The notes under the pieces were generated by a model. It saw only the letters and a list, made by a program, of their open reading frames with translations. It was not told where the DNA came from and ran no database searches. Made by a program: the position numbers and the translations under genes. DNA of 64,000 nt from Aerococcus urinae (GTDB lineage Bacteria > Bacillota > Bacilli > Lactobacillales > Aerococcaceae), in assembly GCF_001543175.1 (NCBI RefSeq), contig NZ_CP014161.1, positions 1,426,001 through 1,490,000 on the forward strand, given 5' to 3'. Positions 1 to 8,531 of this stretch are shown here, in pieces. Within the stretch, counting starts at the first letter, position 1, and every line of letters begins with the position of its first letter.

Positions 1-176
1 TTACCATCCGTAATTTCTTCAAAGCCGGCAACCATCCGTAAGATGGTGGACTTCCCACAACCAGATGGGCCGAGTAGAACTAAACGTTCACCCTCTTCAA
101 CCGAGAAGCTCATGTCTTCCATGATGACAGTATCGCCGTAAGCTTTTTTGATGTTATCTAATAAGATTCTAGTCAT
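1..176 (-). CDS. Carbohydrate-type ABC transporter ATPase (N-terminal part only)
   Basis: The first 58 residues of an ABC ATPase run off the left edge. The Walker A motif GPSGCGKST is clear at about residues 36-44, after the usual opening strands (TRILLDNIKKAYGD). The sequence matches the MsmX/UgpC/MalK subfamily, which energises sugar and glycerol-phosphate importers. It is the last visible gene of the importer operon, 32 bp after the permease stop, so it probably serves the two permeases and binding proteins upstream. Walker B, the signature motif and any regulatory domain lie outside the window. Confidence 0.9.
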   Translation of the reverse strand, partial: MTRILLDNIKKAYGDTVIMEDMSFSVEEGERLVLLGPSGCGKSTILRMVAGFEEITDG

Positions 177-208
177 TACTTGTTTACACTCCTTACTTTG
201 TCGCTAAT

Positions 209-1042
209 CTATTTAATACCGGCTGAGGTGAAGGTACCGATAATGTATTTTTGGAATACCAGATAGAGTAATAGCGGGATACTCATGGTAATCACGGATA
301 TTGCCATGGCAACGGTAAAGTCAGTACCACCTTCTGCCGACATAAAGAGTTGTAAGGCCAGTGGTAGGGTAAAGTTTTCTTCGGTTTTTAAGAAGAGGGA
401 TGGCCATACAAATTCGTTCCAGGAATTGATAAAGAACCAAATCCCCGTCGAGGTCAATTGCGGACGAATCAAGGGCACAATGATGTCCTTCATAATCCGC
501 CAGTCAGAGATATTATCCAACTTGGCCACTTCAATCAATGAATACGGAATATTCCGCATGGCTTGGTTCATCAATAAGATCCCTGTGGCATCAGCAACTA
601 AGGGGAAGACTACCCCAAAAATATTGTCTCCCAGTCCCATCCGGTTAATCATGAGGTAGTTGGGAATCATGGTTACCGTAAAGGGAATAAAGATTGAAGA
701 AATAAAGAGAAAATAGGATGATTTCTTCGCTCTAAAGTCAAAGTAGACAAAGGCATAGGCAGCTAAGAAGGAAATCACTAACTTAGCCACCGTTACAGTC
801 GTGGCGATAGTAAAGGTATTCATCACGATCCTAAGTAGTGGTAAGCGGTCCATCAACTTGATGTAGTTATCAAAGACCGGTTGCAAAGGGATAAAGGCTA
901 GGACATTGTCATAAACATCCGGGAGTCGTCTCAAAGAGGTTCCTAATGCAAAAAGAATAGGCATTAACCAAATGATCACGATAAGAATGAAGACAATGGT
1001 CCAAATCACATTACTTGCGCTCCATTTGCCCCTAGTTTGCAT
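209..1042 (-). CDS. ABC transporter permease, MalG/UgpE type
   Basis: Inner permease subunit of about 277 residues with six predicted membrane helices. The cytoplasmic EAA loop reads EVAKLDNISDWRIMKDIIVPLIRPQL, split here as EVAKLDNIS and IVPLIRPQL, and docks on the ATPase. I prefer the ATG at 1042 over the in-frame GTG at 1051, because a purine-rich AAAGGGGTG site lies just upstream. The start overlaps the end of the other permease by 11 bp, so the two are translationally coupled. Family membership (CUT1 sugar/glycerol-phosphate importers) is clear; the substrate is inferred from neighbours only. Confidence 0.9.
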   Translation of the reverse strand: MQTRGKWSASNVIWTIVFILIVIIWLMPILFALGTSLRRLPDVYDNVLAFIPLQPVFDNYIKLMDRLPLLRIVMNTFTIATTVTVAKLVISFLAAYAFVYFDFRAKKSSYFLFISSIFIPFTVTMIPNYLMINRMGLGDNIFGVVFPLVADATGILLMNQAMRNIPYSLIEVAKLDNISDWRIMKDIIVPLIRPQLTSTGIWFFINSWNEFVWPSLFLKTEENFTLPLALQLFMSAEGGTDFTVAMAISVITMSIPLLLYLVFQKYIIGTFTSAGIK

Positions 1043-1907
1043 AGTAGACACCCCTTTCGCTGAACTTGAAGTTCAAGAACAGTAAGATAGAAAAGAGTAG
1101 CAAGGTCACTATGGACATGGCTGCCGAATAGCCCGTTTGGAAAAGAACAAAGGCATTCTTATAGGACTCATAAATCAAGTTGGATGAGGCGTTATCCGGT
1201 CCCCCAGAGGTAATCACTGAGATTGGGGTATAGACGTATTGAAGACCAGTAACAATAGTCATAATGAATACGTATAGACCAGTTGAGGAGGACATGGGAA
1301 CAACAATATCCTTGAAGACACGCCAGGAAGGAATTTTATCCAAACGCGCGCTTTCAATCACTTCATTATCAATCCCTGAAATAGCCGCATAGAGTGTAAT
1401 AAAGTTATAACCAAAAACTTTCCAAGCCGTAATGTAACAAATGACTAAGATAACCAGGCTTTGGGAGGTTGACCAATTAGGAAGATTAATCCCGATAAAG
1501 CCTAATAATTTAGCCACTGGACCTGAAGTTGGGTTCAGGATCCAGTTATAAACGATTGATCCAACCACCATTGAAATAAATGAAGGTAGGAAAAATGCGG
1601 ATTTAAAGAAATCTTTGAATTTTGGAATTAAGAAATGAAGCACAAAGGCAATCACATAAGGAACAGCAAAGTTAACAACTAACAAAATAAGAATATAGAC
1701 CACGGTATTCCATAAAATCTTATAAGTTAGGGGATCAGTAAACAAAGTGATGTAATTGTCAAAGCCTACAAATGTCTTCTTAGGACTGACCATATTCCAT
1801 TCAAAGAAACTCAAATATAAAGTATAGAGTGTAGGCCAAGCTACAAATATACCAAAAATGAGAATGGCTGGTAGTAGATACCATAGCGGTTTATAACGCT
1901 CTTTCAT
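1032..1907 (-). CDS. ABC transporter permease, MalF/UgpA type
   Basis: Second permease subunit (291 aa) with a hydrophobic N-terminus (LWYLLPAILIFGIFVAWP) and about six helices. Its EAA-like loop contains ESARLDKIPSWRVFKDIVVP, in two parts ESARLDKIP and FKDIVVP. It forms the heterodimeric channel with the downstream MalG-type subunit. The ATG follows AGGTGAGG. It lies 30 bp after the nearer binding protein and overlaps the next permease, consistent with one operon. UgpA-like in length and sequence; substrate not proven. Confidence 0.9.
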   Translation of the reverse strand: MKERYKPLWYLLPAILIFGIFVAWPTLYTLYLSFFEWNMVSPKKTFVGFDNYITLFTDPLTYKILWNTVVYILILLVVNFAVPYVIAFVLHFLIPKFKDFFKSAFFLPSFISMVVGSIVYNWILNPTSGPVAKLLGFIGINLPNWSTSQSLVILVICYITAWKVFGYNFITLYAAISGIDNEVIESARLDKIPSWRVFKDIVVPMSSSTGLYVFIMTIVTGLQYVYTPISVITSGGPDNASSNLIYESYKNAFVLFQTGYSAAMSIVTLLLFSILLFLNFKFSERGVYYAN

Positions 1908-1937
1908 ATTTCCTCACCTTCTAAATATCAAGCCTTG

Positions 1938-3233
1938 TTATTTAATCAATTGGTTAATTTCATCCTGGGTCTTTTGTACTTCGGTATCCACGTCAGCACC
2001 ACCTAAGACACGGTCTTTAAGGTCAATGAGCATTTGTTCTGCTTGCATACCGGAGTTACCAGGGAATGGTGCCCAGGGGACCAGATTTTCTAAGTTAGCA
2101 TAAGCTGCAGGGAAGATCTTATCGTCTTTAATTAAAGCTTGTAATTCTTCGTTATCAGAAGCATCTTTCGTTGGTGGCACATAGCCAGTTCCCTTAGTCC
2201 AGGCAGCAATGTTGTCTGGTTCATAGAGGAACTTCATGAATTTCCAAGCAGCTAATTGTTGGTCATCATCTTGGGCGGTCACCACTAACATGGAACCTCC
2301 AGCTGGTTTGTTAATTTCTTCGCCTTCAAAGGCAGGTGAAGGAATCGCTACTGCTTCAAAGTTGGCATTATTCATGACATTGGTCCGTTGAGCGATAGTT
2401 TGGTGCCACATGCCGATATTTCCAGAGATGAAGGCTTGTTGACCATCTTCTCCTGAAGCGTGGATAGCACTGCCTTCTTCAACCATATCTTGATAGAATT
2501 GGTAGGTTTCTTTCCCTTTATCGTCAGCAAAAGCGGCTTTACCGTCTTTAAGCATTTGAGAACCGTTTGATTCCACCATGGATTGGATATTCCAGTTATC
2601 TTCCGCTTCTTGGATATACAGTCCGGTATGGTCAGTCTTTTCACTAATGGTTTGAGCAGCTTCCCGGATATCTTCCCAGGTCTTGAGATCGTCTTTATTG
2701 ACCCCAGCCTCATTTAAGATATCCATATTTAAGTAAATCACCGGTACCGATAAGGAATAAGGTAAACCGACTTGGGAATCATCATTGGCCGTCGCTAGGC
2801 TATAGATATTTTCTTCAAATTTATCAGTGATAAAGCTGCTGTCTTCAGATGATAAGTTGTCAATAATTTCTTGGGGTTGGCTATATTCAAAGTTATTGGC
2901 AAAGTATTCACGGTAAGACCAACCAATTTGGACTAAAGCCGGAACTTGACCAGCGGCTGCATTGGTTTGAAGATTTTGCATCAAGCCTTGGTACATCCCA
3001 GATTGGAAAACGCCGGTCACATGGACTTCATCTTGGGACTCATTAAACTCATTAATCAGTTCAGTAACCGTTTGTCCCCCTTGGGTGTCAGCGTTAGGAT
3101 ACCAATATTCAATTTCAACTGGGCCGTCTGATGAGGCACTTTCGCCGCCACCGCCAGAACTATTGCCACATGCGGCAAGTGATAAACCTGTTAATAAGGT
3201 TAATCCACTCAATAACCATTTTTTTAGTTTCAT
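1938..3233 (-). CDS. Extracellular solute-binding lipoprotein, UgpB-like (copy 1)
   Basis: Binding protein of 431 aa with a lipoprotein signal peptide (lipobox LAAC, mature Cys at residue 22) followed by a short Ser/Gly linker. The body is a type 1 solute-binding fold: IEYWYPNADT near the N-terminus, PAGGSMLVV around residue 310, and WKFMKFLYEPDNIAAW with GTGYVPPTK further on. This arrangement resembles UgpB, the glycerol-3-phosphate/glycerophosphocholine receptor, although other CUT1 ligands are possible. It is nearly identical to the next gene upstream, so this is a tandem duplication. Shine-Dalgarno AAGGAG precedes the ATG. Confidence 0.9.
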   Translation of the reverse strand: MKLKKWLLSGLTLLTGLSLAACGNSSGGGGESASSDGPVEIEYWYPNADTQGGQTVTELINEFNESQDEVHVTGVFQSGMYQGLMQNLQTNAAAGQVPALVQIGWSYREYFANNFEYSQPQEIIDNLSSEDSSFITDKFEENIYSLATANDDSQVGLPYSLSVPVIYLNMDILNEAGVNKDDLKTWEDIREAAQTISEKTDHTGLYIQEAEDNWNIQSMVESNGSQMLKDGKAAFADDKGKETYQFYQDMVEEGSAIHASGEDGQQAFISGNIGMWHQTIAQRTNVMNNANFEAVAIPSPAFEGEEINKPAGGSMLVVTAQDDDQQLAAWKFMKFLYEPDNIAAWTKGTGYVPPTKDASDNEELQALIKDDKIFPAAYANLENLVPWAPFPGNSGMQAEQMLIDLKDRVLGGADVDTEVQKTQDEINQLIK

Positions 3234-3310
3234 TTCTCTACTCCTTTTCTTAAATTACACTAGAAATCTTACATTTATAGACATGCTTAGCTTCTAAATG
3301 TTAAACATTC

Positions 3311-4603
3311 CTATTTAATCAATTGGTTAATTTCATCCTGGGTCTTAGTAACCTCTGTATCGACATCAGCGCCACTTAGGACACGGTCTTTGAGGTCAAT
3401 AAGCATTTTTTCTGCTTGCATCCCGGAGTCCCCAGGGAATGGTGCCCAGGCGACCATGTTTTCTAAGTTTGCATAGGCAGCTGGGAAGATTTTATCGTCC
3501 TTAATTAAGGCTTGTAAGTCTTCATTTTGAGATGCATCTTTCGTTGGTGGCACATAACCTGTTCCAGCAGTCCACGCGGCAATGTTGTCTGGTTCATATA
3601 AGAACTTCATAAATTTCCAAGCGGCTAATTGTTGGTCCTCATCTTGCCCGGTAACCACTAGCATAGATCCGCCCGCCGGTTTATTATTCTCTTCGCCTTC
3701 AAAAGCAGGTGAAGGAATCGCTACCGCTTCAAAATTCGCATTCTTCATCACGTTAGTCCGATGAGCAACCGATTGGTGCCACATCCCGATGTTTCCAGAG
3801 ATAAAGGCTTGTTGCCCCTCTTCACCAGTAGCATGAAGGGCGCTTCCTTCTTCAACCATATCTTGGTAAAACTGGTAAGTTTCCTTACCCTTTTCATCAG
3901 CAAAAGCGGCTTTGCCATCTTTTAGCACCTGTGAACCGTTAGACTCAACCATGGCCTGAATATTCCAATTATCTTGAGCTTCTTGGATATAGAGACCAAT
4001 ATGGTCTGTATTTTGGCTTATCGTTTGAGCAGCTTGGCGGATATCTTCCCAAGTCTTTAGGTCGTCTTTATTAACCCCTGCCTCATTCAGAATATCCATA
4101 TTTAAATAGATAACAGCTACCGATAAGGAATAAGGTAAACCAACTTGCGAACCATCATTAGCAGTGGCCAGGTTATAAATGTTTTCTTCAAACTTATCAG
4201 TGATAAAGCTACTATCTTCTTTTGATAAGTTATCAATAATGTCTTGTGGCTGACTATATTCAAAGTTATTAGCAAAGTATTCACGATAAGACCAACCAAC
4301 TTGAACCAGAGCCGGCGTCTTCCCCGCCGCAGCATTGGTTTGTAAGTTTTGCATTAAGCCTTGGAAGGTCCCTGATTGAAAGACACCCGTCACATGGACT
4401 TCGTCTTGAGACGCGTTAAACTCATTAATTAATTCAGTGACGGTTGGCCCTCCCTTGGTATCACCATTAGGATGCCAATATTCAATTTCAATTGGCTCGT
4501 CTGAAGCAGCACTTTCATTACCACCTGAGCTATTGCCGCAAGCGGCCAGTGAGAAACCTGTAAGTAAGGTTAAACCACCCAACAACCATTTCTTTAGTTT
4601 CAT
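3311..4603 (-). CDS. Extracellular solute-binding lipoprotein, UgpB-like (copy 2)
   Basis: A 430-aa paralogue of the adjacent binding protein, with the same lipobox (LAAC) and the same conserved blocks. By eye the two agree at close to nine residues in ten. Differences include WHPNGDTKGGP versus WYPNADTQGGQ near the N-terminus and MVAWAPFPGDSG versus LVPWAPFPGNSG near the C-terminus. It lies 38 bp after the metallophosphoesterase stop and 77 bp before copy 1. Two receptors feeding one permease pair could broaden ligand range or raise receptor dose. Confidence 0.9.
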   Translation of the reverse strand: MKLKKWLLGGLTLLTGFSLAACGNSSGGNESAASDEPIEIEYWHPNGDTKGGPTVTELINEFNASQDEVHVTGVFQSGTFQGLMQNLQTNAAAGKTPALVQVGWSYREYFANNFEYSQPQDIIDNLSKEDSSFITDKFEENIYNLATANDGSQVGLPYSLSVAVIYLNMDILNEAGVNKDDLKTWEDIRQAAQTISQNTDHIGLYIQEAQDNWNIQAMVESNGSQVLKDGKAAFADEKGKETYQFYQDMVEEGSALHATGEEGQQAFISGNIGMWHQSVAHRTNVMKNANFEAVAIPSPAFEGEENNKPAGGSMLVVTGQDEDQQLAAWKFMKFLYEPDNIAAWTAGTGYVPPTKDASQNEDLQALIKDDKIFPAAYANLENMVAWAPFPGDSGMQAEKMLIDLKDRVLSGADVDTEVTKTQDEINQLIK

Positions 4604-4641
4604 TTGTCTACTCCTTTAAGCGATAACTAGTGACCAATAAC

Positions 4642-5424
4642 TTATAATCTTTGTTGCTTGTAGCGTTCCGTTATGGGATTGGTTGTCTTCGTAAAGACAT
4701 CAATGGTCTCATCATTCACTTCAACCACGGAATAACCCAATTGATCAGTAAAGAAAGCCACATCTCCAACTTGTTCTAAACCAAAAGCTAATGAAGCCGC
4801 CGTGTGTTGCGGGATATTTCTAACCATAGCATGGCGATTTTCATGAAGGTGCCCAGTAAAAATCCCCCGTACATCGGACTGTTCTAATAGATCCAGATAG
4901 CTGTCACTAATCTCAGTTTCGATCACTCCTGGTTCCCAGCCAATAAGTAGAGGATGGTGATGGAAAAGTAAGCTCCCCTTTTCACTAGGCGTTGCTAATT
5001 GATCAGCCACCCAAGCTTCTAATTCTTTTGAAATGATACCGTGGTGACGACTCTGTTCGGCAGTATCTATGATAATTAAGCGATAGCCTTGAAAATCAGC
5101 CACATAGTTCAATCCTTCATCAGCTTCCTTGCCGTACAAGGCTTGGTAAAAGGCTGCCTTATTGTCGTGATTGCCTAATACATAATAAAGCGGCATATCT
5201 TTAGGCATGTAAGATCGCAATATTCGGTCAAGGGCCTGGTAATCCTCAACGCCACCATCATGAATCAAATCACCTGTATTCACCACAAAATCCACGCTAC
5301 TAAAATCAAAAGTCTCTAAAGCGTGAAAAAGTTTTTCATGGGGTTCATAGTCGATCCCAAACACTTCAAACTCGCCTTGGTAATTATCCAAGTAATGGGT
5401 ATCCGAAAGATGCAAAAACTTCAT
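4642..5424 (-). CDS. Calcineurin-like metallophosphoesterase (CpdA/GpdQ-like)
   Basis: Cytoplasmic metallophosphoesterase of about 260 aa. It has the dinuclear metal motifs in order: DTH at residues 10-12, GDLIHDGG, GNHDNK, FHHHPLL and GHLHENRH. The start at 5424 is chosen because GGAG stands six bases upstream; the in-frame ATG at 5442 lies ahead of that site. Relatives hydrolyse cyclic nucleotides or glycerophosphodiesters. Being first gene of an importer operon with UgpB-like receptors, a GpdQ-type role (cleaving imported glycerophosphodiesters) is plausible but inferred. Confidence 0.85.
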   Translation of the reverse strand: MKFLHLSDTHYLDNYQGEFEVFGIDYEPHEKLFHALETFDFSSVDFVVNTGDLIHDGGVEDYQALDRILRSYMPKDMPLYYVLGNHDNKAAFYQALYGKEADEGLNYVADFQGYRLIIIDTAEQSRHHGIISKELEAWVADQLATPSEKGSLLFHHHPLLIGWEPGVIETEISDSYLDLLEQSDVRGIFTGHLHENRHAMVRNIPQHTAASLAFGLEQVGDVAFFTDQLGYSVVEVNDETIDVFTKTTNPITERYKQQRL

Positions 5425-5638
5425 GTGAATTCTCCTTTCCATTAAAGTACATTGTCCATTTTAGCCAAGCAATGTAAATTCTAGCGCCGCTTTTGAGTAA
5501 AGTTTGTAAATAATAGGTATTTTTTCGGTAAATAAAAATGAGCCTTTTTACAAATATTAACTAATAAGTAATTTTATAAGGAATGATTAAGAAATTCCTA
5601 GGAAATGTTAATTAAATGTAAAAAGCCCTGGGATTTGC

Positions 5639-5667
5639 TTTACATTAAATTTACAATACGCTAGAAT
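5639..5667 (+). promoter_or_regulatory. Sigma-A promoter for the 37-aa gene
   Basis: A near-consensus promoter: -35 TTTACA at 5639-5644, a 17-bp spacer, and -10 TAGAAT at 5662-5667. It lies 83 bp upstream of the small gene at 5750 and supports that gene being real. Confidence 0.7.
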
Positions 5668-5749
5668 AGTTTACGTAAAATTTACATAAGGCCAATGAGT
5701 GGCCTAGTTAAAAGGTAAAAATCAAAAAAGAGAAAGGAAGAAAACCATT

Positions 5750-5863
5750 ATGTTAAGATTTTTCGAACAACGCCGCCCTTACAAGAGCTTAGAACAAGTG
5801 CAACGTGAAGAAAGCAAACGTCAAGCTAAAGAGAAGGCGCAAGTATTAGCTCATGCGAAATAA
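5750..5863 (+). CDS. Small basic protein, 37 aa, unknown
   Basis: The sequence begins MLRFFEQRRPYKSLEQ, continues with a charged Lys/Arg/Glu/Gln-rich stretch and ends AQVLAHAK. I do not recognise it. It has no membrane segment and looks like one amphipathic helix rich in basic residues. Reasons to accept it: a purine-rich GAAAGGAAG site before the ATG, a good sigma-A promoter upstream, and a rho-independent terminator starting 16 bp after the stop. Together these make a compact monocistronic unit. The transcript could alternatively act as a small RNA. Confidence 0.65.
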   Translation: MLRFFEQRRPYKSLEQVQREESKRQAKEKAQVLAHAK

Positions 5864-5878
5864 CAAATAGATAGCGAA

Positions 5879-5919
5879 AAAGGCAGAACCTCCTCTATTT
5901 AGGAAGTCCTGCCTTTTTC
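5879..5919 (+). terminator. Rho-independent terminator
   Basis: The arms AAAGGCAG and CTGCCTTT extend inward with a second paired block (ACCTCCT/AGGAAGT) around a short loop, followed by a T-rich tail. It ends the 37-aa gene and may also serve the converging gene at 5938. Confidence 0.8.
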
Positions 5920-5937
5920 TTTACAAATCAATCCGCT

Positions 5938-6510
5938 TTACAAATCAATCCAATGATATAAATGCAAGCAATAACCAATATACTTATACAACTCTTGCAA
6001 GGCCATGTTTTGGGTATAGGGGTGATTTGGATAGCTTTCCCCTTGAAAATAGGCGCTCACAAAATTGAGTTGGAAGCCGTAGTTGCGGTTAGCTCGCTCA
6101 AAAGCCAGCCGTGTCCGCCTCATGTGATAGTCACTAGTCACGACAATGGCAGAATGATAACCCAGATCATCCATGAGAGCTAGTGAAGTTGTCGCGTTGG
6201 TCCAGGTGGAAGTGGCCTGCTTTTCTTCGATTAAGTTCTCCCGCTCGGCTCCCAATTGCTGGTAACCAGCAAATAAATCTTCGTCCACATCAGTATAGCG
6301 GGGAGAAACTATAATTTTTTCAGCGCGACTATAACCAGCCTTCAGTAAGTGAACCGCCTTTTCAGCCCGTTCGACTGCCGGCCCTTCGGCCACGATAATT
6401 AGTTCAGAGACTTGCGGGGCCTGGCCGTGGTCCAAGTGCTTGTATAGGGACCTCAATCCTAAGCCAAGAAGCGCTCCTAGAGAGAGACCGGTTAGCCATC
6501 TTCTTTTCAT
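5938..6510 (-). CDS. YdcF/SanA-like DUF218 protein
   Basis: Protein of about 190 aa with one N-terminal membrane anchor (WLTGLSLGALLGLGL) and a DUF218 (ElyC/SanA/YdcF) domain outside. The family landmarks are LIIVAEGPAVERAEKAVHLL in parts (EGPAVERAEKA), the ATSTW block, and VVTSDYHMRRTRLAFERA in parts (TSDYHMRRTRLAF). Family members are linked to envelope or vancomycin phenotypes, and biochemical roles are poorly defined. The start at 6510 has GGAAG seven bases upstream; the longer start at 6528 does not. Confidence 0.8.
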   Translation of the reverse strand: MKRRWLTGLSLGALLGLGLRSLYKHLDHGQAPQVSELIIVAEGPAVERAEKAVHLLKAGYSRAEKIIVSPRYTDVDEDLFAGYQQLGAERENLIEEKQATSTWTNATTSLALMDDLGYHSAIVVTSDYHMRRTRLAFERANRNYGFQLNFVSAYFQGESYPNHPYTQNMALQELYKYIGYCLHLYHWIDL

Positions 6511-6688
6511 TATTTGACTTCCTTTCACGAGTAAGCTTTGCTCTTTAAAGATATTATTCTTGCAAAATGACTTACCTTATTATAGCAATTTCCCCAACTA
6601 TTTAATGGTTTTATCCCTATAAAAAATAAACATTTTGTGATAAAATAACCATTCGCGCTTAAATTTTGTATTTAAGGAGAGTTTTATC

Positions 6689-8455
6689 ATTAAATATCTT
6701 ATTATACTGGCCTTGTGCTTATTAGCTGGCTGTCAGCCGCCTAATCACACGAGCCAATCCCTCAGTGATTATAAGGAAATCTACCAACCGGTAAGTGACA
6801 GGGTCGAGTCAGGAGACAATCTCCTAAGCTTGAGTGACCAAGTCCAAAATCTCGAGCTCTCCTATTATGATGAAGAGGTCCAAGCAAGTATCTCTGACCA
6901 GATCAGGAGTCTACAAAACAAACATAAGTCCTATGAAGATGGGCTTTTCATTATGAACCCCTTTGGGACCTTCACTCAATCCATCTATACTTACTTGCCT
7001 GACCCTGATCAAGACATTGGCAAGGTGACCTATACCATCGAGTCTGAATCTAGCGATGCCCTCACTTTCCAACCAGTCAATTACAGTCAGGAGCCAGGAG
7101 CTTATGAATTCACCATGATCGGTCTGGTCCCTAATGAAGCTAACCAGCTAACGGTTAATCTCTACGATGCTGATGATAACAAGTTAACAGACTATCAATT
7201 TCAGATTAGTGCACCCAATATCCAAGCCACTGACTACGAGACCAAAATGGAAGTCCTCTATGATTCTGGTAGGGAAGAACTGACCGATGGTTTCTATGCC
7301 AGTATGGGCAGCGACCAGGATAATGCGAAGTTTTCCTATTTATATGATAATAATGGTCTCATTCGTTCTGAATTAGTCTCTGACGGCGGCCGTTTAGAAA
7401 ACTACCAGTTTCTGGATAAACACCACCTCTTGATTAAAGCAAGCAATGGTAAATTAGCTGTTCTTAATGGACTAGGCCAACCCGTTCGCATCTATGAACT
7501 GCCTGACCTTTCTGTCCATCATGATTTCATTGTTAATGAAAAAAAAGATGGTGCCTTCTTACTCACCTCTAATATTCAGTCCGATACCATTGAAGATACT
7601 ATCAGTTATCTTGACTTACGTACCGGTGAAAGTCAGGAACTGATCGACTTAAAAGCGATTTTCCCGAATTATTTCCAACCCGTAATGGCCACCCATCAGA
7701 ACCGGGCTCAAAATGAGATTGCTAATTATTTAGCTGAAAATCCTGACCGAGACTATTCGGACATCGATTACACTGCCGACGGATTTAACGTTCTGGATGA
7801 AGAGGGTAATTTGACTAATTTAGACTGGATCCATATTAACGCTATCGATGTGATCAATGGGGATGAATTAATTCTTTCTTCCAGAGAAACCTCATCACTG
7901 ATCAAATTATCCAATGTCTTTGACCAAGTGACAGTTGACTATATTATCGGCCCTGAAGCAGTTTGGGCAGGGACGGGCTATGACTATTACCTGCTCAGCC
8001 CTAACAGCGACTTCAAACCGACTGGCGGCCAACATAGTGTCCGTTTTCAATCCAATCCTATCGATGATGGCTTTTACAATTTGACCCTCTTCGATAATAA
8101 CTACTGGCGTCTGGACACTCGAGATGACCTAGTTATCGACCTGCCTTCGGAAATGAGCGAAGAATTTGATCCAGAAGAGCTTGACGCTTACTCCTACTTT
8201 TATAATTTACAGGTAGATGAAGCGAGCGGGACTTACGACCTGGTGCAAGCCTTTCCAGTGCCCTATTCCTCCATCGTTTCCTCAGCCCAAGTCTATAAAG
8301 GCAACTATATTACTACCAGTGGGATGACGAATATTCTCGGAGAATATAATCCTCAAGGTGAACTCATCCGACAATTTCAATTCTATGTCCCCCGCTGGAC
8401 CTACCGTTTGGTGAAGTTGGACCTGCAAGACTTCTTCTATGAAAATATCCTTTAA
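6689..8455 (+). CDS. assT: Arylsulfate sulfotransferase, lipoprotein, non-canonical start
   Basis: AssT-type enzyme moving sulfate between phenolic compounds, here lipid-anchored outside the membrane. An N-terminal beta domain (NPFGTFTQSIYTYLP) precedes a six-bladed propeller. The catalytic set is visible: HHDF near residue 260, DWIHINAID near 380 with LSSRETS after it, and QHSVRF near 450, matching the His/His/Arg/His centre of enterobacterial AssT. Reading from ATT at 6689 gives KYLIILALCLLAGC, a proper signal peptide and lipobox, with AAGGAG nine bases upstream. No ATG is in frame back to a stop at 6641. The TTG at 6713 would delete most of the signal peptide. Confidence 0.85.
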   Translation: MKYLIILALCLLAGCQPPNHTSQSLSDYKEIYQPVSDRVESGDNLLSLSDQVQNLELSYYDEEVQASISDQIRSLQNKHKSYEDGLFIMNPFGTFTQSIYTYLPDPDQDIGKVTYTIESESSDALTFQPVNYSQEPGAYEFTMIGLVPNEANQLTVNLYDADDNKLTDYQFQISAPNIQATDYETKMEVLYDSGREELTDGFYASMGSDQDNAKFSYLYDNNGLIRSELVSDGGRLENYQFLDKHHLLIKASNGKLAVLNGLGQPVRIYELPDLSVHHDFIVNEKKDGAFLLTSNIQSDTIEDTISYLDLRTGESQELIDLKAIFPNYFQPVMATHQNRAQNEIANYLAENPDRDYSDIDYTADGFNVLDEEGNLTNLDWIHINAIDVINGDELILSSRETSSLIKLSNVFDQVTVDYIIGPEAVWAGTGYDYYLLSPNSDFKPTGGQHSVRFQSNPIDDGFYNLTLFDNNYWRLDTRDDLVIDLPSEMSEEFDPEELDAYSYFYNLQVDEASGTYDLVQAFPVPYSSIVSSAQVYKGNYITTSGMTNILGEYNPQGELIRQFQFYVPRWTYRLVKLDLQDFFYENIL

Positions 8456-8463
8456 ACAAAAGA

Positions 8464-8504
8464 CCTCAAGCCTGGGCAAATGCTAGCCTAGCTTGAGGTT
8501 TTTT
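8464..8504. terminator. Terminator between assT and the FMN/PAS gene
   Basis: Arms CCTCAAGC and GCTTGAGG with a 19-base loop and six T on the + strand. It sits between convergent genes, and its best tail serves the assT side. Confidence 0.8.
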
Positions 8505-8531
8505 AGTGAATTATTTTAAATTGACAGCTCT

